DNA of 30,709 nt from Solidesulfovibrio magneticus (lineage in GTDB: Bacteria; Desulfobacterota; Desulfovibrionia; Desulfovibrionales; Desulfovibrionaceae). The notes beneath the pieces were generated by a model. It was not told the DNA's origin and made no database searches. It saw nothing but the letters and a program-made list of their open reading frames with translations. Where the stretch lies: contig DLGG01000215.1 of assembly GCA_002482565.1 (NCBI GenBank), positions 1 to 30,709 of the forward strand, read 5' to 3'. Position numbers and translations under genes: made by a program. Below, in pieces: positions 23,841-30,709 of the stretch (its first letter is position 1; each line of letters starts with the position of its first letter).

Positions 23841-24353
23841 TCATTTCCCCCGGTAAAGGAGCCGGGCCATGAGGATGCCCCCGGCGAAAAAGCCCGCCCC
23901 GGCCAGATAGCCCGAGACGGCGAGCTGCGACATGCCGGACAGTCCGTGGCCGCTGGGGCAGCCGTCGGCCAGCCGCGCCCCGAACATGGCCACGGCCCCG
24001 CCGACAAAGGCGGCCAAGGCCCGCAGCCCTACCCCGTCGCCAAACCGCGCCCGCCAGGTGTCCGGCACGAGCTGCACCTTGAAATCGCCTGTCGCCTTGG
24101 CCGCTATAAACGCCCCCAGGGCTATGCCGAGCACAAACAGAAACTGCCAGTCGATGACCGGCTTTTCCTTGAGATAATAGGCCAGCGTCGCCACCGCGTC
24201 CGGGGCGTAGAGCCGCTCGGCCATGCCCGCGCCGCGTACGAAGGTGGTGGACGCGCCCAGATATTTGCCGGCGACCCACACCGATCCCACCGACACCAGC
24301 CCCGAAAGCGCCCCGGCCAGATACGGACTCCAGCCTTTTGCCTGTCGCGCCAT
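23841..24353 (-). CDS. YeeE/YedE-type transporter, first half-size subunit
   Basis: A 170-residue membrane protein with AAGGAGG before the ATG 24351-24353. ARLADGCPSGHGLSGMSQ contains the conserved Cys132 of the YeeE/YedE family, and AGAGFFAGGILMARLLYRGK is the last membrane segment. The middle holds an unusual soluble-looking loop (KEKPVIDW and FKVQLVPDTWRARFGDG). It is translationally coupled to the second half (one base apart). The operon is separated from glnA by a 264-base gap and diverges from the YbaK-type gene. Substrate class (thiosulfate or other reduced sulfur) is by family only. Confidence 0.88.
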   Translation of the reverse strand: MARQAKGWSPYLAGALSGLVSVGSVWVAGKYLGASTTFVRGAGMAERLYAPDAVATLAYYLKEKPVIDWQFLFVLGIALGAFIAAKATGDFKVQLVPDTWRARFGDGVGLRALAAFVGGAVAMFGARLADGCPSGHGLSGMSQLAVSGYLAGAGFFAGGILMARLLYRGK

Positions 24354-24475
24354 GTTGGTCCTCCTTCCGCAAAACCCTTTTGCGTCATAGCAGCATTAGC
24401 GCCTTGGCCGGCCCGCGTAAAGGGAGGCGGCGCAGGTTCTTGCATCCGCCGACGCAACGGGGCACAACCCCGGCC

Positions 24476-24994
24476 ATGACGCACCCGCCACACACCGATC
24501 CGTCGCAGGACGTTTTCCGCCATCTGGCCGAGCGCATGGCCCAGAGCGGCCTGCCCCACGTTGTCCACGTCCACGCCCCCACCCGCACCGTGGCCGAAGC
24601 CGAGGCCAATCTTGACTTCGACACTTCCCGCATTGTGAAGACCATCGCCTTTGCCCTGCGCGGCGGCGGGCTGGTCCTGGCCGCCCTTCGCGGCACGCGC
24701 CGGGTGGCCTATCCGGCCCTGGCCGGGCTGCTTGGCGTGGGGAGAAGAGATTTGTCGGCGCTGTCGCCGGAGGAAGTCATAGAGCGCCTTGGCGTCGCGC
24801 CGGGCAGCGTGTCGCCGCTTCTGGCCGAAGGGCGTGGGAAGCTCTTGGTGGACGCGGACGTGCTGACGATCAGGCCCACGCTTTATTGCGGCCTGGGGCG
24901 CTCGGACCGGACGCTGGAAATCGCGCCGGACGATTTGGTCGCGGCGGGGGGAGGGTCAGGAGAAGTGGTTGTGGGGGAGTTTTCGAAAGAATGA
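24476..24994 (+). CDS. YbaK/EbsC-family aminoacyl-tRNA deacylase-like protein
   Basis: A 172-residue protein from the ATG at 24476; a longer frame would overlap the divergent transporter start. Family marks: the N-terminal helix DVFRHLAERMA, VVHVHAPTRTVAEAEANL, and DTSRIVKTIAFALRGGGLVLAALRGTRRV, with the conserved Lys of the YbaK motif (I-V-K-T). The glycine-rich end LLVDADVLTIRPTLYCGLGRSDRTLEIAPDDL is the usual C-terminal half. Such stand-alone editing domains hydrolyse mischarged tRNA, for example Cys-tRNA-Pro or Ala-tRNA-Pro. Which one cannot be told. No strong ribosome-binding site is seen. Confidence 0.9.
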   Translation: MTHPPHTDPSQDVFRHLAERMAQSGLPHVVHVHAPTRTVAEAEANLDFDTSRIVKTIAFALRGGGLVLAALRGTRRVAYPALAGLLGVGRRDLSALSPEEVIERLGVAPGSVSPLLAEGRGKLLVDADVLTIRPTLYCGLGRSDRTLEIAPDDLVAAGGGSGEVVVGEFSKE

Positions 24995-25017
24995 CGGGGA
25001 GGAGAAGAAATAATATC

Positions 25018-25044
25018 TTGTGAATTTCCCTGTTGCTATATAAT
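25018..25044 (+). promoter_or_regulatory. Promoter of the globin-coupled cyclase
   Basis: TTGTGA (25018-25023) and TATAAT (25039-25044) 15 bases apart; TGC before TATATA also gives an extended -10. TTGTGA recurs inverted as TCACAA at 25046-25051. Confidence 0.5.
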
Positions 25045-25091
25045 ATCACAAAGTAACGAGTCGTCAATATTGCCATATCGGAGGCAATTTC

Positions 25092-26189
25092 ATGAACCTG
25101 ACAGACCAGGATTTGGCTGTTCAGTTAAAGATTACTCGCCAAGACATCCGCAGGCGCAAAGAGCTTCTGGGATTTACCGAAAAAGACGCCCAAACCCTGG
25201 CTGAATTAAAACCAGATATAGGCCTTATTGTGTCTTCAATTGTTGACGAGTTCTATGACGATCAAGTCACCAAACCCGAGATCGAAAGAACAATTGGAGA
25301 CTCCGGCACGCTCGGGCGATTGAAACACCACATGTCGAACTACATTCTAGACATGTTTTCTGGTATTTACGACGACGTATACGTTCTCTCACGCCTCAGG
25401 ATAGGCTTGGTCCATGACCGCATCGGCGTTCCGCCGATGCTCTACATTTCTTCCATTCGTACGCTCTTTCAAATACTGCGACAACGCTTGACCAGCAAAC
25501 TGTCCGCGAGCAAGCAATGCAGCACGTGCCATAAAATTCTAGAAGCCCTTGAAAAAATTATACTTTTTGATCTCACTCTGGTCATAGACACCTACATTCA
25601 TGCTCTTGTCAAGCAAGTCACCAACAGCAAGATCGAGCTGGAGAACTACGCCAAGAGCCTTGAAGAAGAGGTGTCTGCCCGAACAAAGGAACTCATTGAA
25701 TTCGCGCAAACAGATGCATTGACGCAACTCAACAACAGAAGAGCGTTCTTTGATGCATTAAGAAGAGAAGTAGCCCGTTCACTTCGACATAAAGAAGAGT
25801 TCGTCCTGGCCTATATCGACCTTGACAATTTCAAGCAGGCCAATGATACGCTTGGACATCAGGAAGGCGATAGGATTTTGATTTGCCTGGCCGAGGCCGT
25901 GCGCGAGTCCTTGCGGGCCGAAGACCTTGGCGCGCGAATTGGCGGCGACGAATTTGCTGTCATCCTCGCCAATGTTGACCTTGCCAAAGCAAAAGAGGCC
26001 ATTGACAGATTGATGACAACGTTCGAAACGACAAAAAAAGATTCCTCAGTAACGATGAGCGTCGGCCTGGCTCGCTTCAATTTAGACTATCCACAGCTCC
26101 CTGACGCGTTGATGAAGGAAGCCGACATAGCCATGTACAACGCCAAAAAACACAAAGGGAACAGCGTCGCAGTTTTTGACCAACCTTAA
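25092..26189 (+). CDS. Globin-coupled sensor diguanylate cyclase (GGDEF)
   Basis: A 365-residue cytoplasmic protein with CGGAGG before the ATG. Residues 1-170 are a protoglobin/globin-coupled sensor domain: the EFYDD segment holds the likely distal Tyr55, and RLRIGLVHDRIGVPP holds proximal His108 for heme. A coiled linker (ENYAKSLEEEVSARTKEL) joins it to GGDEF: TDALTQLNNRRAF, IDLDNFKQANDTLGHQEGD and ARIGGDEFAVI (285-289), with inhibitory-site R276-x-x-D279. It should make c-di-GMP in response to O2 or NO bound at heme. Odd: Cys144-Ser-Thr-Cys147-His148, a CxxCH motif, lies late in the sensor domain although the protein has no signal peptide. The gene is AT-richer than its neighbours. The PilZ protein at 5685-6485 is a possible reader. 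Confidence 0.93.
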   Translation: MNLTDQDLAVQLKITRQDIRRRKELLGFTEKDAQTLAELKPDIGLIVSSIVDEFYDDQVTKPEIERTIGDSGTLGRLKHHMSNYILDMFSGIYDDVYVLSRLRIGLVHDRIGVPPMLYISSIRTLFQILRQRLTSKLSASKQCSTCHKILEALEKIILFDLTLVIDTYIHALVKQVTNSKIELENYAKSLEEEVSARTKELIEFAQTDALTQLNNRRAFFDALRREVARSLRHKEEFVLAYIDLDNFKQANDTLGHQEGDRILICLAEAVRESLRAEDLGARIGGDEFAVILANVDLAKAKEAIDRLMTTFETTKKDSSVTMSVGLARFNLDYPQLPDALMKEADIAMYNAKKHKGNSVAVFDQP

Positions 26190-26222
26190 TCGCTTCTTTG
26201 ATACTATTTGATCCTTCCACAT

Positions 26223-26259
26223 CGTTGAGCCCCTCCTGACCAGCGCAAGGGGCTCAACG
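26223..26259. terminator. Hairpin between convergent cyclase and xdhC genes
   Basis: Perfect 12-base arms CGTTGAGCCCCT (26223-26234) and AGGGGCTCAACG (26248-26259), 13-base loop. No T-run follows on either strand, so termination strength is uncertain. Confidence 0.6.
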
Positions 26260-26271
26260 ACGTGCCGGAAA

Positions 26272-27300
26272 TTAACCCCTTCTGGCCGCCCGGCAGGCAA
26301 TGAGCTCGGCCACGATGCTGACCGCGATTTCTTCCGGCGTCTCGGCTTCGATCTCCAGACCAATGGGCGAATGGCAGCGGGCGATGTCGGCGGCGGTGAA
26401 GCCCTCGGCTCGAAGCCGCTCGTACACCGCATCCCGCTTGCCCAGGCTGCCGATCATGCCGATGTAGCCGGCCCGGGTCGTAAGCGCCAGGGCCAGCACG
26501 TCCTTGTCCTGGGCGTGGCCGCGCGTGACGATGACCACCGAGGCGTTTTCCTCAAAGGAGCGGCCCGCGAAGCACTCGGCCAAATCCTTGTAGGCCAGGG
26601 TCTCCCGGGCGTCGGGGAAACGCTCGGGATTGGCGAATTCCGGGCGGTCGTCGAAGACCGTGACCCCAAAGCCCACCATGGCCGCCATGTGGCAGGTCGG
26701 GCGCGACACGTGGCCGCCGCCGAAAATGTAGAGCGGATCGCGGGCCAGGGCCGGCTCCAGCATCCACGACGCACCGGCCGCCTCGAAACAGATGGGCGCG
26801 GCGATGCCCCGGCCCTGCTTGCGGGCCGCTTCCAGCGCCTCGGGCGGCAAGGCGTCGCCCATCACGCCGTCCGGCGCGATGAGCGCCCGGCCGCTGGCCC
26901 CATCGCCGATGCGGGCCACGATCAGGCAGCTATGCCCGGCGGCCAGATGGCCGGCCAGGGCGGCGAACAGCTCCCGGGTCGCCGTATCGGGGTCGATCCG
27001 TTCGATAAAAACGCGCATCCGGCCGCCGCAGATGAGATCGGCCCCGGCCGATGCCTGGCCGGTCATGTCGATGCCCAGAAGCCGCGACGGCCCGGCGGTG
27101 AGCGTCTCCTTCGCTGCGGCGATGGCCATGCCTTCGCCCAGGCCGCCGCCCACGGTGCCGGCGATGGAGCCGTCGGCGAAGACCAGCATCTTGGAGCCGG
27201 CCGTGCGCGGGGTGGAGCCTTCGTTGGTGACGATGGTGACGGCGGCCAGGGCCTCGCCCCGGGACAAACGGTCGTTTATGGCGGCCACAAGCTCGATCAT
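26272..27300 (-). CDS. xdhC: XdhC-family molybdenum-hydroxylase maturation protein
   Basis: A 342-residue protein from the ATG 27298-27300. The N-terminal XdhC/CoxI domain has AAVTIVTNEGSTPRTAGSKMLVF and GGGLGEGMAIAAA. LICGGRMRVFIERI is the conserved central element with Cys. The C-terminal Rossmann domain has DPLYIFGGGHVSRPTCHMAAMVGFGVTVFDDR, VVIVTRGHAQDKDVL and GYIGMIGSLGKRDAVYERL. XdhC binds molybdenum cofactor and drives its sulfuration and insertion into xanthine dehydrogenase/aldehyde oxidoreductase-type enzymes. It overlaps the CoA-ligase-like gene by 4 bases (ATGA), so it is the last gene of the cluster. No Mo-hydroxylase gene lies in the window; the client may be upstream, beyond the right edge. 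Confidence 0.93.
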   Translation of the reverse strand: MIELVAAINDRLSRGEALAAVTIVTNEGSTPRTAGSKMLVFADGSIAGTVGGGLGEGMAIAAAKETLTAGPSRLLGIDMTGQASAGADLICGGRMRVFIERIDPDTATRELFAALAGHLAAGHSCLIVARIGDGASGRALIAPDGVMGDALPPEALEAARKQGRGIAAPICFEAAGASWMLEPALARDPLYIFGGGHVSRPTCHMAAMVGFGVTVFDDRPEFANPERFPDARETLAYKDLAECFAGRSFEENASVVIVTRGHAQDKDVLALALTTRAGYIGMIGSLGKRDAVYERLRAEGFTAADIARCHSPIGLEIEAETPEEIAVSIVAELIACRAARRG

Positions 27301-28355
27301 GATCTGCCCTTTCCCTTGTCCGGGGTGACGACGGCAAAGCCGCCGGATGTTTTTTCGATGCGCCCCAAAATCGGTCCCAGCCGCCGCAGCGGGCTGCCGC
27401 ACGGGCACGGCCCGGGCAGCATGGCCGCCGCGTCGCCGGTGCGGTAGCGCACCAGCGGCACGCCGCGCGGCGTGAGCGTGGTGAAGGCCACCTCCCCCAC
27501 TTCGCCTGCGGCCAGGGGGGCGTCGGAGCATGGATCAAGCACCTCGAAATAGAGCTGCGCTTCGCGCAGATGGTAGCCGGCCCCGGCCAGACATTCCATG
27601 CCGCCGCCGTAGGCCATTTCCGTGGCGCTGTAATAGTCAAGGACGCGGCAGCCAAACCGCGCCGCCGTGCGCTCGCGAAGCTCCGGGGAAAGGTAGTCCG
27701 AGGCATAGACCACCGAGCGCAGCGTCTCCCGGGCGGCCTGCATGGCGGTAACGTCCTCCAAGGCGGCGCGCAGCTGGGACGGCGCAGCAATGAGGCTGGC
27801 CGGCCGATGGGCGGCCAGCGCCTCGGCCAGCCGGCTCGGATTGCCCATGGGGTCGCCGAACACCGGCAACGCCCCGAGCCGGCGCATGCCCCGGCCGATG
27901 AGGTCGCCCACGCTGTCGGGCTTGTCGGCCGGAAACAGAATCAGCACCGTCTCGCCAGGATGAAGCGTCACGGCCATGACCACCTGGAAGCATTCCAAAG
28001 TTTCGGCGATGTCGGCGTCGGTGAGGCCCATGCGCTTGGGCGCACCGGTGGTGCCCGAGGTGGCCACGGTCACCATGCGGGCGACCTCCTCCTGGGGCAC
28101 GGCCAGAAAGAGCGGGAACGAGGCGGCCAAATCGGCCGGCGTGGTGGTGGCCAACGTGGCGAAGGCCTCGAAGCTGTCTGGGAAGCCCGGCGGCAGCTGA
28201 GCCAGCCGGTCGCGGTAAAAGGGCGCTTTGCGGGCGTGGTCCAGGGCGCGGCGCAGGGCAACAAGCTGCCAGCCGGCCAATCGGGCCGGGTCCGGGGTGT
28301 CGCCATCCTGGCCGATGGCCTTGGCGATCCAGGCGTCAAAAGGGCTTACGCGCAT
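27297..28355 (-). CDS. AMP-forming CoA-ligase-like protein (DVU_1553-type), lacking C-terminal lid
   Basis: A 352-residue protein from the ATG 28353-28355. The adenylate-forming motif VTVATSGTTGAPKRMGLTD lies at about residues 95-113; VVYASDYLSPELRERTAARF, DYYSATEMAYGGGMEC and VPLVRYRTGDAAAMLPGPCPCGSPLRRLGPILGR (split by loops) follow as in phenylacetate-CoA ligases. PaaK-type enzymes are about 430 residues and end in a domain with a catalytic Lys; here the chain stops soon after LGRIEKTSGG. It may only adenylate, or pair with another protein. It overlaps the radical SAM gene by 10 bases and xdhC by 4, so all three are coupled. I recall the family as DVU_1553 from D. vulgaris. Acyl substrate unknown. 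Confidence 0.85.
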   Translation of the reverse strand: MRVSPFDAWIAKAIGQDGDTPDPARLAGWQLVALRRALDHARKAPFYRDRLAQLPPGFPDSFEAFATLATTTPADLAASFPLFLAVPQEEVARMVTVATSGTTGAPKRMGLTDADIAETLECFQVVMAVTLHPGETVLILFPADKPDSVGDLIGRGMRRLGALPVFGDPMGNPSRLAEALAAHRPASLIAAPSQLRAALEDVTAMQAARETLRSVVYASDYLSPELRERTAARFGCRVLDYYSATEMAYGGGMECLAGAGYHLREAQLYFEVLDPCSDAPLAAGEVGEVAFTTLTPRGVPLVRYRTGDAAAMLPGPCPCGSPLRRLGPILGRIEKTSGGFAVVTPDKGKGRS

Positions 28356-29689
28356 GTTTTTTGGCGATACAGCGCCGTCCCGTCGGCGGCGGTAAGATTG
28401 TAGAGGCAAAAGGGAATGAGCCGGCCATCGGGCACGGCCACGTGGATGCAGCAGCCGCGCGCCCGTTCCAGGTCCAGGGTCCAGGCGTCCATGAAGGCCA
28501 TGGCCGAGACGCTTATTTTCGGCCGGCTGGCGGCGGCGGCCAGGAAACGGTCGAAGTCGTCGCGGATGGCGGCCGGCTCGGGCGCGGCCTTGGCCGGTCC
28601 CCACTGGCGGGCGACAAAGGCCATGGACTGACGCGCCCCGTCTTCGGCCTGGATGGGGGCCGTACCCGTGTCGCAGCAGCCCCCGCCGCCGGCAACGGCC
28701 AGCCGGCCGTCCGGGGCCACGACAAAGGAGGCGGAAAAGGAGCACAGGGAATGCTCACAGCACGGGGCATGGAAGTCGGCGGCGTGCAGTTCGCCGCCGG
28801 TTTGCGCTTCCAGGGCGGCCATGAGTTCGGGCAGGGTCAGGCGCGGGACGCTCGCCCCGTCGCCGGGATAACGGCCGAAGCAGGCGGCCGGCTGGAAATG
28901 GACGCCGCGCACGCCCGGGGCCAATGACGCGGCCAAGCGTACGAGATCGCCGACCTCGGCCACATTGACGCCCGGGACCAAAGTCGCCACCAGCACCACG
29001 CCAAGCCCGGCGGCGCAACACGCCTCCATGGCCGCGCGCTTGTCCCGGGCAAGCGGCCGGCCGCGAAGGGCCGTATGGGCCGCGTCGGAAACGCCGTCGC
29101 ACTGCAAAAAGACCGAATCCAGGCCGGCCGCCGCCAGACGCCGGGCCAAGGCAGGATCGACGGCCAGGGCCAGGCCGTTGGTATTGAGCTGGACAAAGGG
29201 AAACCCGGCGGCCTTGGCCGCGGCCACGATGTCGGGCAGGTCGGCGCGCATGGTCGGTTCGCCGCCCGAGAGCTGCAGATTGGCCGGACCGGCCTTGCCG
29301 CGAGCCTGGACCAGCCGGGCCGCGATTTCGGCCAGGCCTGGATCGGGCGCGGCGCTCCCGGCGTCGGCGAAACAGACCGGGCAGCCGAGATTGCAGCGGC
29401 CGGTCACTTCCAGGACCACGGTGCAGGTGCGCTGGTGGTGCTCCGGGCACAGGCCGCAGACGTAGGGACAGCCAGGCCCCGGGGCCGCGCCGATGGGTTC
29501 GGTCCCGGGCTTGGGGATTTTCGGCCGGTCCCAGCCCTGGGGTCCGGGCGGGCCATGCCAGTAGCGCGTACGGAACAGCCCGTGCTCCGGGCAGGTCCGC
29601 ACCAGCCAGCCATCGTCGCCGTCCTGTTCGCGATATGCCGGCAACCGGGCCAGACACACCGGACAAACGCTCTCGGTCGCCGTTATCAT
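28346..29689 (-). CDS. trsS: Cys-rich radical SAM protein (TrsS-like, DVU_1554-position)
   Basis: A 447-residue protein with GAGGAAAAAAGGGAT before the ATG. An N-terminal zinc-ribbon-like part has Cys9-x-x-Cys12 and RTCPEHG (Cys33, His36), as in class-D radical SAM proteins of the MJ0619 type. More cysteines follow at 74, 78, 81 and 89. The radical SAM cluster is Cys99-x3-Cys103-x2-Cys106 (CNLGCPVC), with LQLSGGEPTMR and LNTNGLAL as the SAM-binding strands. The C-terminal half has CysCys pairs (HAPCCEHSLC, GGGGCCDTG, ARGCCIHVA) and PFCLYNLT, suggesting auxiliary clusters. I recall relatives annotated as radical SAM (seleno)protein TrsS; here no in-frame TGA exists and the stop is TAA, so this is a Cys form. 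Reaction and substrate unknown. Confidence 0.85.
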   Translation of the reverse strand: MITATESVCPVCLARLPAYREQDGDDGWLVRTCPEHGLFRTRYWHGPPGPQGWDRPKIPKPGTEPIGAAPGPGCPYVCGLCPEHHQRTCTVVLEVTGRCNLGCPVCFADAGSAAPDPGLAEIAARLVQARGKAGPANLQLSGGEPTMRADLPDIVAAAKAAGFPFVQLNTNGLALAVDPALARRLAAAGLDSVFLQCDGVSDAAHTALRGRPLARDKRAAMEACCAAGLGVVLVATLVPGVNVAEVGDLVRLAASLAPGVRGVHFQPAACFGRYPGDGASVPRLTLPELMAALEAQTGGELHAADFHAPCCEHSLCSFSASFVVAPDGRLAVAGGGGCCDTGTAPIQAEDGARQSMAFVARQWGPAKAAPEPAAIRDDFDRFLAAAASRPKISVSAMAFMDAWTLDLERARGCCIHVAVPDGRLIPFCLYNLTAADGTALYRQKTCA

Positions 29690-29746
29690 ATCCCTTTTTT
29701 CCTCACGCCAAGCGACGCTCTCCCGCCGCCCGCGCCAGCCCCCGTT

Positions 29747-29800
29747 AAAAGTCTTTGGAAGGGGGCCCGGGGGAAACCTTTCTGAAGGAAGGTTTCCCCC
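29747..29800. repeat. Intergenic hairpin element inside the radical SAM cluster
   Basis: AAAGTCTTTGGAAGGGGGCC leads into the arms GGGGGAAACCTT (29769-29780) and AAGGTTTCCCCC (29789-29800). It lies between the C_GCAxxG_C_C gene and the radical SAM gene. I recall very similar elements scattered between genes in Desulfovibrio genomes. It could attenuate transcription within the cluster. Confidence 0.6.
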
Positions 29801-29810
29801 GCTCTTGCCC

Positions 29811-30254
29811 CTATTCGCGCCCTTCGGACGGGTCGATGCCGTAGGCCACGAGCAGTTCGAGGATCTTGTTCCAGGCGTCGGCCATAAGGCCCCCGCAGCG
29901 GGTGGAGTCGGGCTTGCCGTCGTTTAAGATGGCGGCGCAGGTCGTGGCCCCGTAGTCGTCCTGGACGCGCTCGGTGAACCAATCGACGAAATCGCCGACC
30001 AGGGCGTCGCCCTGCTCGAAGGGCGTTTCCTCATCGCGGCCCTTGCCGCTGTAGAGTCCCAGGGCCAGACAGCCGCCGGTCATGATGCCGCAGGCCCCGC
30101 CCGTGCCGCCCATGCCGTGGCACAGGCCCATGGCGGCCCGGACAAGTTCGGGGTTTTCCCGGCCCTGGGCGGCCAGGGCCAGCAGCACGAGGATCTGGCT
30201 GCAGCAGTAGCCCTTGTGGGCCAGGGGCAGGATTTCGAGCAGCGTGGGATTCAT
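29811..30254 (-). CDS. C_GCAxxG_C_C family redox-type protein (DVU_1555-type)
   Basis: A 147-residue protein from the ATG 30252-30254, with AAGGAGG 7 bases upstream. Family signature: HKGYCCSQI (Cys17, Cys18), AMGLCHGMGGTGGACGIMTGGCLALGL (Cys45, Cys55 in GACG, Cys62; written here with its loops), ATTCAAIL (Cys106) and STRCGGL (Cys120). All signature cysteines are present. Such proteins are thought to bind metal clusters and often occur near redox enzymes or selenium genes. The gene starts 2 bases after the methyltransferase stop, so the two are coupled. No membrane segment or signal peptide is seen. Function is not known. Confidence 0.9.
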   Translation of the reverse strand: MNPTLLEILPLAHKGYCCSQILVLLALAAQGRENPELVRAAMGLCHGMGGTGGACGIMTGGCLALGLYSGKGRDEETPFEQGDALVGDFVDWFTERVQDDYGATTCAAILNDGKPDSTRCGGLMADAWNKILELLVAYGIDPSEGRE

Positions 30255-30256
30255 GG

Positions 30257-30709
30257 TCACGCCTCCTTGCGGCAAATCCACAGGCCGTAGCCCAGACGCG
30301 GTTTTTGGCCGTCCCCCGCGCAGCCCGGCTCCCGGCCGGTCAGGACGGCCATGACCTCCCGGGCGGAACCGAGTTCAAGGACAAGACGGCAGGAAAGATC
30401 AATGAGATGGCGGGTGTGGTCCTCGAAGACCACGGCAGGCAGCCCATGCCGGGCAAAGCGCAATTCGGCCACTTCCCGGGGCAGGGCGCCGGCGGCGCAG
30501 CCCGTGCCCGCGCCGCCGCTGCCGGGCAATCCGGACCGCAGATAGAGGTCGGAGACGACGAGATAACCGCCCGGAACGATGACCCGGGCGATCTCCTCCA
30601 GGGCGGCCTCGGGCCGGTCCAGGGCCGAGAGCACGCATTCGCCAAAAACGCCGTCAAAGATGGCCGGGGCAAAGGGCAGCGCTCCGGCCTCGGCCCGCAG
30701 CGCCCGGCC
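30257..30709 (-). CDS. Class I SAM-dependent methyltransferase, C-terminal part (DVU_1556-type)
   Basis: The frame is open to the right edge of the window, so the N-terminal part with the SAM-binding GxGxG loop is missing. The visible 150 residues start with GRALRAEAGALPFAP and continue with IFDGVFGECVLSALDRPE (motif II/III region), ALEEIARVIVPGGYLVVSDLY (the motif after it), a Gly/Ala-rich stretch, and a C-terminal domain ending YGLWICRKEA. This is the UbiE/methyltransferase-11 pattern. It is the most upstream gene of the cluster seen here and lies 2 bases from the C_GCAxxG_C_C gene. It may methylate a product or intermediate of the pathway; substrate unknown. Confidence 0.88.
   Translation of the reverse strand, partial: GRALRAEAGALPFAPAIFDGVFGECVLSALDRPEAALEEIARVIVPGGYLVVSDLYLRSGLPGSGGAGTGCAAGALPREVAELRFARHGLPAVVFEDHTRHLIDLSCRLVLELGSAREVMAVLTGREPGCAGDGQKPRLGYGLWICRKEA

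Noticed and set aside
28346..30254. Selenocysteine (in-frame TGA) in the radical SAM or C_GCAxxG proteins
   Set aside because: Both frames are continuous, and the radical SAM gene ends with TAA; all family cysteines are present as Cys codons.

Overview
The window is GC-rich bacterial chromosome. Its gene content points to a sulfate-reducing Desulfovibrionaceae-type organism of the Desulfovibrio/Solidesulfovibrio kind: a small c553-like cytochrome c, a GSI-alpha-type glutamine synthetase, YeeE/YedE sulfur transporters, and at the right end a gene block whose order matches, as I recall it, D. vulgaris DVU_1553-1556. The genus is inferred from family content; no 16S or marker search was possible.

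Left part (1-7500): the end of an Hpt-domain signalling protein; a divergent TetR / SnoaL-like + NmrA-like redox cassette that looks acquired; two secreted or lipid-anchored proteins (a hypothetical and a DsbA-like lipoprotein) divergent from a small cytochrome c whose only heme motif is CxCH rather than CxxCH; a YbhN/UPF0104 flippase-like membrane protein; a PilZ protein without an ATG or GTG start; and a secreted SGNH hydrolase behind a Fur-box-like site.

Middle (7500-19500): an AT-richer island with an ATP-grasp enzyme and a GT2 glycosyltransferase next to tRNA-Leu(CAG); then ribF-clc, a Cache-HAMP-PP2C (RsbU-like) phosphatase, a ParDE toxin-antitoxin pair, a DhnA-family aldolase homologue lacking the expected Schiff-base Lys and catalytic Tyr, an RsmB/F-like rRNA m5C methyltransferase and a DedA membrane protein.

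Nitrogen block (19500-23130), minus strand: glnA, then a well-spaced sigma-54 promoter driving amtB and a PII gene. PII has Val at the uridylylation site (position 51) and glutamine synthetase lacks the adenylylation motif, so the classical GlnD/GlnE cascade is unlikely to act on either.

Right part (23300-30709): two half-size YeeE/YedE transporter genes, a YbaK-type deacylase, a globin-coupled diguanylate cyclase with an unexpected CxxCH motif, and the window's best candidate for an undescribed system. That system is a minus-strand cluster of SAM methyltransferase (cut by the window edge), C_GCAxxG_C_C protein, Cys-rich radical SAM protein, short AMP-forming CoA-ligase-like protein and XdhC. 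XdhC and the known neighbourhood suggest maturation of a molybdenum hydroxylase or a selenium/sulfur-related cofactor, but no substrate can be read from the sequence.
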